Shown here piece after piece: positions 25,356 to 33,669 of a stretch of 64,000 nt of DNA. The notes under the pieces are model-generated. The model was not told where the DNA came from, did no database searches, and worked only from the letters and a program-made list of their open reading frames with translations. Positions within the stretch are counted from its first letter, which is position 1. Every line of letters begins with the position of its first letter. The DNA lies in NCBI RefSeq assembly GCF_001522865.1, contig NZ_LOWB01000103.1:1-64000 (forward strand). The letters are read 5' to 3'. A program made the position numbers and the translations under genes. Origin of the DNA: Burkholderia sp. TSV86 (GTDB lineage Bacteria > Pseudomonadota > Gammaproteobacteria > Burkholderiales > Burkholderiaceae).

Positions 25356-26411
25356 ATGGGTATCACCGTTCGCAACCTGCACAAGCGCTTCGGCGACTTC
25401 ACCGCGCTCGACGACGTATCGCTCGACTTTCCGCCAGGCGAACTCGTCGCGCTCCTCGGGCCGTCCGGTTGCGGCAAGACGACGTTGCTGCGCGTGATCG
25501 CGGGCCTCGAGTACGCGGACGCCGGCCAGGTTCTGCTGCAAGGGCTCGATGTTGCGTCGGTCGGCGCGCGCGAGCGGCAGGTCGGTTTCGTATTCCAGCA
25601 TTACGCGCTGTTCCGGCACATGACGGTGTTCGAGAACGTCGCGTTCGGGCTGCGCGTGAAGCCGCGCCGCGAGCGTCCTTCGGAGGCGGCGATCCGTGAC
25701 AAGGTGCACGAATTGCTCAAGCTCGTGCAGCTCGACTGGCTCGCGCAGCGCTATCCGTCCGAGCTGTCGGGCGGTCAGCGGCAGCGCATTGCGCTGGCGC
25801 GCGCGCTGGCCGTCGAGCCGAAGGTGCTGCTGCTCGACGAGCCGTTCGGCGCGCTCGATGCGAAGGTGCGCAAGGAGTTGCGCAGCTGGCTGCGGCGGCT
25901 GCACGACGATCTGCACATCTCGACGATCTTCGTCACGCATGATCAGGAAGAGGCGCTCGAAGTCGCGGACCGGATCGTCGTGCTCAATCATGGGCACGTC
26001 GAGCAGGTCGGCAGCCCGCAGGATGTCTACGACCATCCGGCGAGCGCGTTCGTCTACGAATTTCTCGGCGCGGCGAACCGGCTCGCCGGCACGGTCAGCG
26101 GCGAGGGCTTCGTGGCCGACGGCGCGAGCGATGCGATCGCGGTCGACGCCGATTTCGCGGGCCGGGCGTTTGCCTACGTGCGCCCGCACGACCTCACGCT
26201 GGTTCGCGCCGACGCGCGCGCGAGCGGCATTGCCGCCGACGTGCGCCGGGTCGTGCCGCTCGGCGGCTCGGTGCGCATCGAGCTTGCCGCGCGCGCGGGC
26301 GGCGTGCTGGAGGCCGAACTCGACCGCAACGTGTGGCAGGCGCTCGCGCTCGACGTCGGCGACGGCCTCACGGCCGTGCCGCGCGCGGTGCGCGTGTTTC
26401 CCGCGTGTTGA
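25356..26411 (+). CDS. cysA: Sulfate/thiosulfate import ATP-binding protein CysA
   Basis: A 351-residue ATPase. Motifs: Walker [12 protein letters not shown], signature [15 protein letters not shown], Walker [21 protein letters not shown], switch His [14 protein letters not shown]. The C-terminal TOBE-like domain ([15 protein letters not shown]) is present. AGAGG precedes the start. It energises the CysTW permease with Sbp. Confidence 0.97.
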   Translation: MGITVRNLHKRFGDFTALDDVSLDFPPGELVALLGPSGCGKTTLLRVIAGLEYADAGQVLLQGLDVASVGARERQVGFVFQHYALFRHMTVFENVAFGLRVKPRRERPSEAAIRDKVHELLKLVQLDWLAQRYPSELSGGQRQRIALARALAVEPKVLLLDEPFGALDAKVRKELRSWLRRLHDDLHISTIFVTHDQEEALEVADRIVVLNHGHVEQVGSPQDVYDHPASAFVYEFLGAANRLAGTVSGEGFVADGASDAIAVDADFAGRAFAYVRPHDLTLVRADARASGIAADVRRVVPLGGSVRIELAARAGGVLEAELDRNVWQALALDVGDGLTAVPRAVRVFPAC

Positions 26412-26478
26412 CGCGCTTTCGCGCCGCTTCGAACCGTTACATCAAATCAACAAAGACATTGCCCGACAGAGGCTACCC

Positions 26479-27405
26479 ATGAATTTTCAGCAATTGCGCT
26501 TCGTGCGCGAAGCCGTAAGGCAGAACATGAACCTGACGGAAGTCGCGAACGTGCTTTACACGTCGCAGTCGGGCGTATCGAAACAGATCAAGGATCTCGA
26601 GGACGAACTCGGCGTCGATATCTTCATTCGCCGCGGCAAGCGGTTGACGGGGCTTACCGAGCCGGGCAAGGCGGTTCACCAGCTGATCGAGCGGATGCTG
26701 CTCGACGCGGAGAACCTGCGCCGCGTCGCGCGCCAGTATGCGGATCAGGACAGCGGCCACCTGGTGGTCGCGACCACGCACACGCAGGCGCGTTACGCGC
26801 TGCCGAAGGTGATCCGCCAGTTCACCGACGTCTATCCGAAGGTGCATCTCGCGCTGCGCCAGGGCAGCCCTCAGCAGATCGCGCAGATGATCCTGAACGG
26901 CGAGGCGGATCTCGGCATCTCGACCGAGGCGCTCGACCGCTACCCGGACATCGTCACGTTCCCGTGCTATTCGTGGCATCACGTCGTCGTCGTGCCGAAG
27001 GAGCATCCGCTCGTCGGCCGCGAGAAGGTGACGCTCGACGACATCGCCGAATATCCGATCATCACGTATGACCAGGATTTCACCGGCCGCTCGCATATCG
27101 ACCAGGCGTTCGCGCAGGCGGGCGCGGTGCCCGATGTGGTGCTGACCGCGATCGACGCGGACGTGATCAAAACCTATGTCGAGCTGGGGATGGGTATCGG
27201 CGTGGTCGCCGCGATGGCGTATGACGCGCAGCGCGACACGGGCCTTGTCGCGCTCGACACGCAGCATCTGTTCGAGGCGAGCACGACGCGGGTGGGGTTG
27301 CGCAAGGGCGCGTTCCTGCGTGCCTACGCATACCGGCTGATCGAGATGTTCGCGCCTCATCTGTCCGAAAGCGAGATCGCTGGGCAATTGCGCGAGGCGG
27401 CCTGA
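26479..27405 (+). CDS. cysB: LysR-type sulfur regulator CysB
   Basis: A 308-residue LysR-type activator. The helix-turn-helix is MNFQQLRFVREAVRQNMNLTEVANVLYTSQSGVSKQIKDLEDELG at residues 1-45, recognisable by NLTEVANVLYTSQSGVSKQI. The effector domain has TTHTQARYALPKVI and YDQDFTGRSHIDQAF, typical of CysB/Cbl, which bind N-acetylserine, sulfate or adenylylsulfate. Its place at the end of the sulfate operon suggests it controls that operon. Confidence 0.95.
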   Translation: MNFQQLRFVREAVRQNMNLTEVANVLYTSQSGVSKQIKDLEDELGVDIFIRRGKRLTGLTEPGKAVHQLIERMLLDAENLRRVARQYADQDSGHLVVATTHTQARYALPKVIRQFTDVYPKVHLALRQGSPQQIAQMILNGEADLGISTEALDRYPDIVTFPCYSWHHVVVVPKEHPLVGREKVTLDDIAEYPIITYDQDFTGRSHIDQAFAQAGAVPDVVLTAIDADVIKTYVELGMGIGVVAAMAYDAQRDTGLVALDTQHLFEASTTRVGLRKGAFLRAYAYRLIEMFAPHLSESEIAGQLREAA

Positions 27406-27705
27406 CGTTGAGATGGGCCGAGCCGGCTGCGGGCTCGGCCGGCGCGGGTTACGCGGATACCGCGGGCCGGCTTGCTGAGCCGGCCGGTTCCGCCGAGTCG
27501 GCAAGCCGATTGCGCGCATGGGGCAAGCGGCGGATTTTCTCCGCGTAAACCCCTAAACGCGTGCAATCGGCATTGCATAATCCAGAGAAAAAGTCGACGA
27601 TAGGCGCTCCTGACAGGAAACAATCGGACGTAGTCGCGCAAACGTTTGCTCAACAAAAAAACGACATACTGTCCACCCCTAATAATCATCTCCAGGAGAC
27701 AACAC
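27406..27705. other. Intergenic region: cysB end hairpin and rbs promoter
   Basis: These 300 bp hold a 9-bp hairpin GGCCGAGCC/GGCTCGGCC at 27416-27440, just after the cysB stop, which may end the cys transcript although it lacks a T-run. Toward the right they hold the rbs promoter and operator. No gene is seen. Confidence 0.6.
27638..27649. promoter_or_regulatory. LacI/RbsR-type operator upstream of rbsB
   Basis: GCAAACGTTTGC is a perfect 12-bp palindrome with the central CG step typical of LacI-family operators and close to the known RbsR site pattern. It ends 56 bp before the rbsB start. The rbsR gene in the same operon is the natural ligand; binding is inference. Confidence 0.8.
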
Positions 27706-28668
27706 ATGAATATCAGCCTCCGTCGCCGCGCACTGATTGCCGCGGCCGCTTGCGTCACCGTCGCCGCCGCTGCATTGCCGTCGCGCTCATGGGCCGAGCC
27801 GGCGCATAAGCCGAAAGTCGCGCTCGTGATGAAGTCGCTCGCCAACGAGTTTTTCCTCACGATGGAAAACGGCGCGAAGGAATACCAGAAACACAACACG
27901 GGCCAGTTCGATCTCGTCACCAATGGCATCAAGGACGAGACGGACACCGCAAGCCAGATCCGGATCGTCGAGCAGATGATCGTATCGAAGGTCGACGCGA
28001 TCGTGCTCGCGCCCGCCGATTCGAAGGCGCTCGTGCCGGTGGTCAAGAAGGCCGTCGATGCCGGGATTCTCGTCGTCAACATCGACAACCGGCTCGATCC
28101 GGACGTGCTGAAGTCGAAGAATCTGAATGTGCCGTTCGTCGGCCCGGACAACCGCAAGGGCGCCCGGCTCGTCGGCGACTATCTCGCGAAGCGGCTGAAG
28201 GCGGGCGACGAGGTCGGCATCGTCGAGGGCGTGTCGACGACGACCAACGCGCAGCAGCGCACCGCGGGCTTCACCGACGCGATGAAGGCGGCGGGCGCGA
28301 AGATCGTGTCGGTGCAGTCGGGCGAATGGGAGATCGACAAGGGCAATGCGGTTGCGTCGGCGATGCTCAACGAATATCCGAATCTGAAGGCGCTTCTGTG
28401 CGGTAACGACAACATGGCGATCGGCGCCGTGTCGGCGGTGCGCGCGGCGGGCCGCCAGGGCAAGGTGCTGGTGATCGGCTACGACAACATCAACGCGATC
28501 AAGCCGATGCTCAAGGACGGCCGGGTGCTCGCGACCGCCGATCAATACGCGGCCAAGCAGGCGGTGTTCGGCATCGACACCGCGTTGAAGGCGTTTGCCG
28601 AGCACCGCAGGCAGGCCGACATGACGAGCGTGGTGGCCACTCCCGTCGATCTCGTGACGAAGCCTTAA
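27706..28668 (+). CDS. rbsB: Ribose-type ABC transporter periplasmic binding protein
   Basis: A 320-residue secreted sugar-binding protein. A signal peptide runs to about residue 30 (RSWA-EPA). The mature part KPKVALVMKSLANEFFLTMENGAKEYQK and VDAIVLAPADSKALVPVVKKA belongs to the RbsB group of pentose/hexose binders. GNDNMAIGAVSAVRAAGRQGKVLVIGYDN is the conserved C-lobe motif. The start follows CCAGGAGAC. Ribose is inferred from the operon (rbsR, rbsK). Confidence 0.93.
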   Translation: MNISLRRRALIAAAACVTVAAAALPSRSWAEPAHKPKVALVMKSLANEFFLTMENGAKEYQKHNTGQFDLVTNGIKDETDTASQIRIVEQMIVSKVDAIVLAPADSKALVPVVKKAVDAGILVVNIDNRLDPDVLKSKNLNVPFVGPDNRKGARLVGDYLAKRLKAGDEVGIVEGVSTTTNAQQRTAGFTDAMKAAGAKIVSVQSGEWEIDKGNAVASAMLNEYPNLKALLCGNDNMAIGAVSAVRAAGRQGKVLVIGYDNINAIKPMLKDGRVLATADQYAAKQAVFGIDTALKAFAEHRRQADMTSVVATPVDLVTKP

Positions 28669-28797
28669 CGCGCACGGCGGCGCGCATGCGCGCCGCCGAG
28701 TTCGGGAGCCGCGCGGGATGACCGTCGAGACGGCCTTGCCGCGCCGTTGGCCGCGCATCGCGCGGCTTGCGTCAATCGTTTTTCATTCAGGATCGAG

Positions 28798-30384
28798 ATG
28801 GATTCGACCACTCCGGATTCGCCGCATGCCGCGCCGACGCTCGTCGTCGACGGCGTCGGCAAGACCTACGCGGAGCCCGTGCTCGCCGGCGTGTCGCTGT
28901 CGCTGATCGCGGGCGAGGCGCTTGCGCTGACGGGCGAGAACGGCGCGGGCAAGAGCACGCTGTCGAAAATCGTCGCCGGGCTCGTCACGCCGAGCGCGGG
29001 CGCGATGCGGCTCGCGGGCGCGCCGTATGCGCCGGCGAGCCGCGCGCACGCGGAAGCGCTCGGCGTGCGGATGGTGATGCAGGAGCTGAACCTGGTGCCC
29101 ACGCTCACCGTTGCCGAAAATCTGTTTCTCGACCGGCTGCCGCACCGGTTCGGCGTGATCGACCGCCGCAGGCTGCGCGACGACGCGCGCGCGGCGATGG
29201 CGCGCGTCGGACTCGATGCGCTCGACCCGGATACGCCCGTCGGCGCGCTCGGCATCGGCCATCAGCAGATGGTGGAGATCGCGCGCAGTCTCGCCGGCGA
29301 TTGCCGGGTGCTGATTCTCGACGAGCCGACCGCGATGCTGACCGCGCGCGAGGTCGAACTGCTGTTCGAGCAGATCGACCGGCTGAAGGCGCGCGGCGTC
29401 GCGCTTGTCTATATCTCGCATCGGCTGGAGGAACTGGCGCGGGTGGCCGAGCGCGTCGCGGTGCTGCGCGACGGCCGGCTCGTGCACGTCGGTGCGATCG
29501 ATGCGCAGCCGATCGAGCGGCTCGTCGCGCTGATGGCCGGGCGCGAACTCGACGAGCAGGCGGCGCCGCAGGCGCGCCCGCGCGGCGCGCCGCTTCTGAA
29601 GGTCGACGGCCTCGCGCGCGGCGACGCGGTGCGCGATGTGTCGTTCGACGTGCGCGCGGGCGAGATCTTCGGCATCTCCGGGCTGATCGGCGCGGGACGC
29701 ACCGAGCTGATGCGGCTCATCTACGGCGCGGACGCGGCCGAGCGCGGCGCGGTGTCGATCGGCGATCCGCCGCGATCCGTCACGATCCGCTCGCCCGCCG
29801 ACGCGGTGCGCCACGGCATCGCGTTCGTCAGCGAGGACCGCAAGGGCGAAGGGCTGCTGCTGAGCCAGCCGATCTCGGCCAACGTGTCGCTCGGCCAGCT
29901 TGCGCGTGTCGCGCGCGGCGGCGTGATCGACGCGCGGCGCGAGGCGGCGCTCGCCGCGCAGCAGATCGACGCGCTGCGCATTCGCACGCGCGGGCCCGAG
30001 CAGCACGTGGCGGAGCTTTCGGGCGGCAATCAGCAGAAAGTCGCGATCGGCCGCTGGCTCGGCCGCGATATGCGGGTGCTGCTGTTCGACGAGCCGACCC
30101 GCGGCATCGACGTCGGCGCGAAATTCGACATCTACGCGCTGCTCGATGCGCTCGCGCGCGAAGGGCGCGCGCTCGTCGTCGTGTCGAGCGATCTGCGCGA
30201 GCTGATGCTGATCTGCGACCGGATCGGCGTGATGTCGGCGGGCAGGATGAGCGCCGTGTTCGAGCGCGGCGCATGGACGCAGGATGCATTGCTCGCCGCC
30301 GCGTTCGCCGGCTACGCGCGCCGCGACGCCGTGGCGGCGCCGCTCGACGACCCTTCCCGGCCCGCCGAGCGGGCGGGGGCGTGA
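28798..30384 (+). CDS. rbsA: Ribose ABC transporter ATP-binding protein RbsA
   Basis: A 528-residue double-ATPase sugar importer subunit. The N-terminal half has Walker A GENGAGKSTL, the signature degenerated around ALGIGHQQMVEIARSL, and Walker B VLILDEPTAML. The C-terminal half has the usual degenerate Walker A GLIGAGRTELMRL, then ELSGGNQQKVAIGRWL and FDEPTRGIDVG. This tandem layout is specific for RbsA/MglA/AraG. AGGATCGAG precedes the ATG. Confidence 0.95.
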   Translation: MDSTTPDSPHAAPTLVVDGVGKTYAEPVLAGVSLSLIAGEALALTGENGAGKSTLSKIVAGLVTPSAGAMRLAGAPYAPASRAHAEALGVRMVMQELNLVPTLTVAENLFLDRLPHRFGVIDRRRLRDDARAAMARVGLDALDPDTPVGALGIGHQQMVEIARSLAGDCRVLILDEPTAMLTAREVELLFEQIDRLKARGVALVYISHRLEELARVAERVAVLRDGRLVHVGAIDAQPIERLVALMAGRELDEQAAPQARPRGAPLLKVDGLARGDAVRDVSFDVRAGEIFGISGLIGAGRTELMRLIYGADAAERGAVSIGDPPRSVTIRSPADAVRHGIAFVSEDRKGEGLLLSQPISANVSLGQLARVARGGVIDARREAALAAQQIDALRIRTRGPEQHVAELSGGNQQKVAIGRWLGRDMRVLLFDEPTRGIDVGAKFDIYALLDALAREGRALVVVSSDLRELMLICDRIGVMSAGRMSAVFERGAWTQDALLAAAFAGYARRDAVAAPLDDPSRPAERAGA

Positions 30385-30410
30385 CCAGACAGGATTGACG
30401 ACAGGATTGA

Positions 30411-31448
30411 ATGATGATGAACGACCGATCGATCGAGCGCGCCGGCGGCGCGCCATCCCGGCAGGCGGGCGCCGCCGCTGCTTCCTCTTCCGTGGCCGCG
30501 AAGCCGCGCGGCGTGCGGCTCGGCTTGTCCAACTACGTCGGGCTCGCGCTCGCGCTGATCGCGCTGATCGCGCTCTTCTCGGTGCTGAGCTCGCATTTCC
30601 TCACCTACGATACGTTCAGCACGATCGCGAACCAGATTCCTGATCTCGTCGTGCTGTCGGTCGGCATGACCTTCGTGCTCATCATCGCGGGGATCGATCT
30701 GTCGGTCGGCTCCGTGCTCGCGCTCGCGGCATCGGTGGTCAGCGTCGCCGCGCTGCGCTGGCACTGGGCGCCGCTGCCGGCCGCGGCCGCGGGCGTGCTC
30801 GCGGCGGCCGTGACCGGCATGCTCACGGGTGCGGTGACGGTGGGCTGGCGGATTCCGTCGTTCATCGTCTCGCTCGGCGTGCTCGAGGCGGCGCGCGGCG
30901 TCGCATATCAATTGACGAACTCGCGCACCGCCTATATCGGCGATGCGCTCGACTTCCTGTCGAACCCGATCGCGCTCGGCATCTCGCCCGCGTTCCTGAT
31001 CGCCGTGGCGGTGATGATCGTCGCGCAGTTCGTGCTGGCGCGCACGGTGTTCGGCCGCTACCTGATCGGCATCGGCACCAACGAGGAGGCTGTGCGTCTC
31101 GCCGGAGTGAACCCGCGCCCGTATAAAATCATCGTTTTCGCGCTGATGGGCGCGCTCGCCGGGCTGGCCGCGCTGTTTCAGATCTCGCGGCTCGAAGCTG
31201 CCGACCCGAACGCGGGCGCGGGGCTCGAGCTGCAAGTCATCGCGGCGGTCGTGATCGGCGGCACGAGCCTGATGGGCGGCCGCGACTCGGTCGTCAGCAC
31301 GTTTTTCGGCGTGTTGATCATCTCGGTGCTCGCGGCCGGGCTTGCCCAGATCGGCGCGAACGAACCGACCAAGCGCATCATTACCGGCGCCGTGATCGTC
31401 GTGGCCGTGGTGCTCGACACGTATCGCAGCCGGCGCGCGCGGGGATAG
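30411..31448 (+). CDS. rbsC: Ribose ABC transporter permease RbsC
   Basis: A 345-residue permease with about nine to ten helices. Typical segments are PDLVVLSVGMTFVLIIAGIDLSVGSVLALAA, VGWRIPSFIVSLGVLEAARG and NEEAVRLAGVNPRPYKIIVF, then AVVIGGTSLMGGRDSVVSTFFG. The first ~40 residues are a polar extension. Three ATG codons follow one another at the start (30411, 30414, then AAC), so the exact start may vary by a codon. Confidence 0.95.
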   Translation: MMMNDRSIERAGGAPSRQAGAAAASSSVAAKPRGVRLGLSNYVGLALALIALIALFSVLSSHFLTYDTFSTIANQIPDLVVLSVGMTFVLIIAGIDLSVGSVLALAASVVSVAALRWHWAPLPAAAAGVLAAAVTGMLTGAVTVGWRIPSFIVSLGVLEAARGVAYQLTNSRTAYIGDALDFLSNPIALGISPAFLIAVAVMIVAQFVLARTVFGRYLIGIGTNEEAVRLAGVNPRPYKIIVFALMGALAGLAALFQISRLEAADPNAGAGLELQVIAAVVIGGTSLMGGRDSVVSTFFGVLIISVLAAGLAQIGANEPTKRIITGAVIVVAVVLDTYRSRRARG

Positions 31449-31474
31449 CGAGAACTCATAAAGAGAGAAACGGA

Positions 31475-32500
31475 ATGGCGACGATCAAGGATGTGGCGGC
31501 CATCGCCGGCGTGTCGTTTACGACGGTATCGCACGTAGTCAATAATTCGCGGCCGGTATCGGCCGATGTGCGGGCGAAAGTCGAGCAGGCGATCCGCGAG
31601 CTGAACTATGTGCCTTCGGCCGTCGCGCGCTCGCTGAAGGCGCGCTCGACGGCCACCATCGGCCTGGTGGTGCCGAACAGCACGAATCCGTACTTCGCCG
31701 AGCTTGCGCGCGGCATCGAGGACCAGTGCGCGATGTCCGGCTACTGCGTGTTCCTGTGCAATTCGGACGACGATCCGCAAAAGCAGCGCAACTATCTGCG
31801 CGTGCTGCAGGAAAAGCGCATCGACGGGCTGATCATCGCGTCCGCGGGCGACGACGCGGTGCTCGCGCAGACGCTTGCCGACACGCGCGAGCCACTCGTG
31901 GTTGTCGACCGGAACATCGAGGGGCTGTCGGCCGATCTGGTGCAGATCGACCACGAGCGGGGCGCGTACCTCGCGACGCGTCACTTGCTCGAACTCGGCC
32001 ACGCGAAGATCGGCTGCATCACGGGCGCGGTATCGACCGCGGTCAGCGCGATGCGCGTGCACGGCTTCATCCGGGCGATGGCCGAGCATGGCATCGAAAT
32101 CATGCCGGGCGCGATCGCGGAAAGCGATTTCTCGTGTATCGGCGGCTATCACGCGGCCGCGCGGCTGTTCGACACCGTGCATCCGAGCGCGATCTTCGCC
32201 GGCAACGATCTGATGGCGCTCGGCGCGCTGCGCGCGGCGGCCGAGCGCGGGATCGCCGTGCCCGCCGGTTGCTCGATCATCGGGTTCGACGATATCGAGT
32301 TGTCGCGCTACACGTATCCGGCGCTGTCCACGGTCGGCCAATCGGTGCGCGCGCTCGGCGAAATGGCCGCGCAGACGTTGATCGAGCGCATCGGCGGCGC
32401 GGGGGCGGCCAAGCGGCGGCGTGTCGTGTCGCCGCGGCTCGTGCCGCGCGAATCGACAGCGGTTTACAGGGAGCCGGCGCAGTCCGGGTATCGGGGATGA
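31475..32500 (+). CDS. rbsR: LacI-family ribose operon repressor
   Basis: A 341-residue repressor. The N-terminal helix-turn-helix and hinge read MATIKDVAAIAGVSFTTVSH and VNNSRPVSADVRAKVEQAI, RELNYVPSAVARSLK. The periplasmic-binding-like sugar domain has IGLVVPNSTNPYFAELARGIED and GIAVPAGCSIIGFDDIELSRYTYP. It lies within the operon it probably controls through the palindrome at 27638-27649. Its stop overlaps the rbsK start (ATGA). Confidence 0.94.
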   Translation: MATIKDVAAIAGVSFTTVSHVVNNSRPVSADVRAKVEQAIRELNYVPSAVARSLKARSTATIGLVVPNSTNPYFAELARGIEDQCAMSGYCVFLCNSDDDPQKQRNYLRVLQEKRIDGLIIASAGDDAVLAQTLADTREPLVVVDRNIEGLSADLVQIDHERGAYLATRHLLELGHAKIGCITGAVSTAVSAMRVHGFIRAMAEHGIEIMPGAIAESDFSCIGGYHAAARLFDTVHPSAIFAGNDLMALGALRAAAERGIAVPAGCSIIGFDDIELSRYTYPALSTVGQSVRALGEMAAQTLIERIGGAGAAKRRRVVSPRLVPRESTAVYREPAQSGYRG

Positions 32501-33459
32501 CGGCAGGAATCGACAAGGCCGCGCCGGCGGCGGCCGGCAACGTGATGATCGTCGGCAGTCTGAACATGGATCTCGTCGTGCGTGCGCCCAGGTTGCCGCT
32601 GCCGGGAGAGACGCTCGCCGGCCGCTCGTTCGCGCAGGCGGCGGGCGGCAAGGGCGGCAATCAGGCGGTGGCGGCCGCGCGGCTCGGCGCGCGTGTAACG
32701 ATGCTCGGCTGCGTCGGCGCGGACGGGCACGGCGCCGCGCTGCGCGCGGGGCTCGTTGCCGAGGGCATCGATTGCACGGCACTCGCGGTCAGCGAAAAGG
32801 CGGCCACGGGCGTCGCGCTGATTGTCGTCGACGATACGAGCCAGAATGCGATCGTGATCGTCGCGGGTAGCAACGGCGAGGTGACGCCCGCGGCGATCGC
32901 CGCGCACGAAGCGGCGCTCGCCGCGGCCGACGTGCTGATTTGCCAGCTCGAAACGCCCGAGGATACGGTGCGCGCGGCGCTCGCCGCGGGCCGGCGGCTC
33001 GGCAAGGCGGTGGTGCTGAATCCGGCGCCTGCCGTCGGGGCGCTGCCCGGCGACTGGCTGCCGCTCGTCGATTATCTGATTCCGAACGAAGTCGAGGCCG
33101 CGATGCTCACCGGGCTGCCGGTGCGCGATCCGGCGGGCGCCGAAGCGGCGGCGCGTGCGCTGCAGGCGGCGGGCGCGCGCAACGTGATCGTCACGCTTGG
33201 CGGCCAGGGCGTGCTCGCGCTGACGGCGCACGGCGCGGCGAGCCATTATCCGGCGCCGCGCGTCGTGCCCGTCGACACGACCGCGGCGGGCGACACGTTC
33301 ATCGGCGGTTTCGCCGCGCGGATCGCGGCGGGCGATGCGCTGCCGGAGGCGATCCGCTTCGCGCAACGGGCGGCGGCGTTGTCGGTGACGCGCGCGGGCG
33401 CCCAGCCGTCGATTCCAACGCTTGCCGAACTCGACGCGTTCGTGCCGGCCGTGGCGTGA
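32497..33459 (+). CDS. rbsK: Ribokinase
   Basis: A 320-residue PfkB-family sugar kinase that phosphorylates ribose after uptake. The sugar-binding signature is AGGKGGNQAVAAARLGA, and the second PfkB signature with the catalytic base is DTTAAGDTFIGGFAARIA. NPAPAVGALP and YLIPNEVEAAMLTG fit ribokinase. It overlaps rbsR by 4 bases and ends the rbs operon. No rbsD (mutarotase) gene is present. Confidence 0.95.
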   Translation: MTAGIDKAAPAAAGNVMIVGSLNMDLVVRAPRLPLPGETLAGRSFAQAAGGKGGNQAVAAARLGARVTMLGCVGADGHGAALRAGLVAEGIDCTALAVSEKAATGVALIVVDDTSQNAIVIVAGSNGEVTPAAIAAHEAALAAADVLICQLETPEDTVRAALAAGRRLGKAVVLNPAPAVGALPGDWLPLVDYLIPNEVEAAMLTGLPVRDPAGAEAAARALQAAGARNVIVTLGGQGVLALTAHGAASHYPAPRVVPVDTTAAGDTFIGGFAARIAAGDALPEAIRFAQRAAALSVTRAGAQPSIPTLAELDAFVPAVA

Positions 33460-33669
33460 CATACGCGCTGCCCGCCGCGCTGCCGCGCGTAAAAGAAAAA
33501 AATATCGCGGCGGCACGGCGGGCAAGCCGAACTTTTCCTCAGAACCCCATCGTTCGGATCAAGACTTCCTGAATAGCGTCGTAAACGGAATAAGCAAAGC
33601 GGTTGTTTCGATTTGGCGTGCGGCCGCTGCGCGATTCCGTCGTCGTGACGACGCATCACAGGAAGAATC

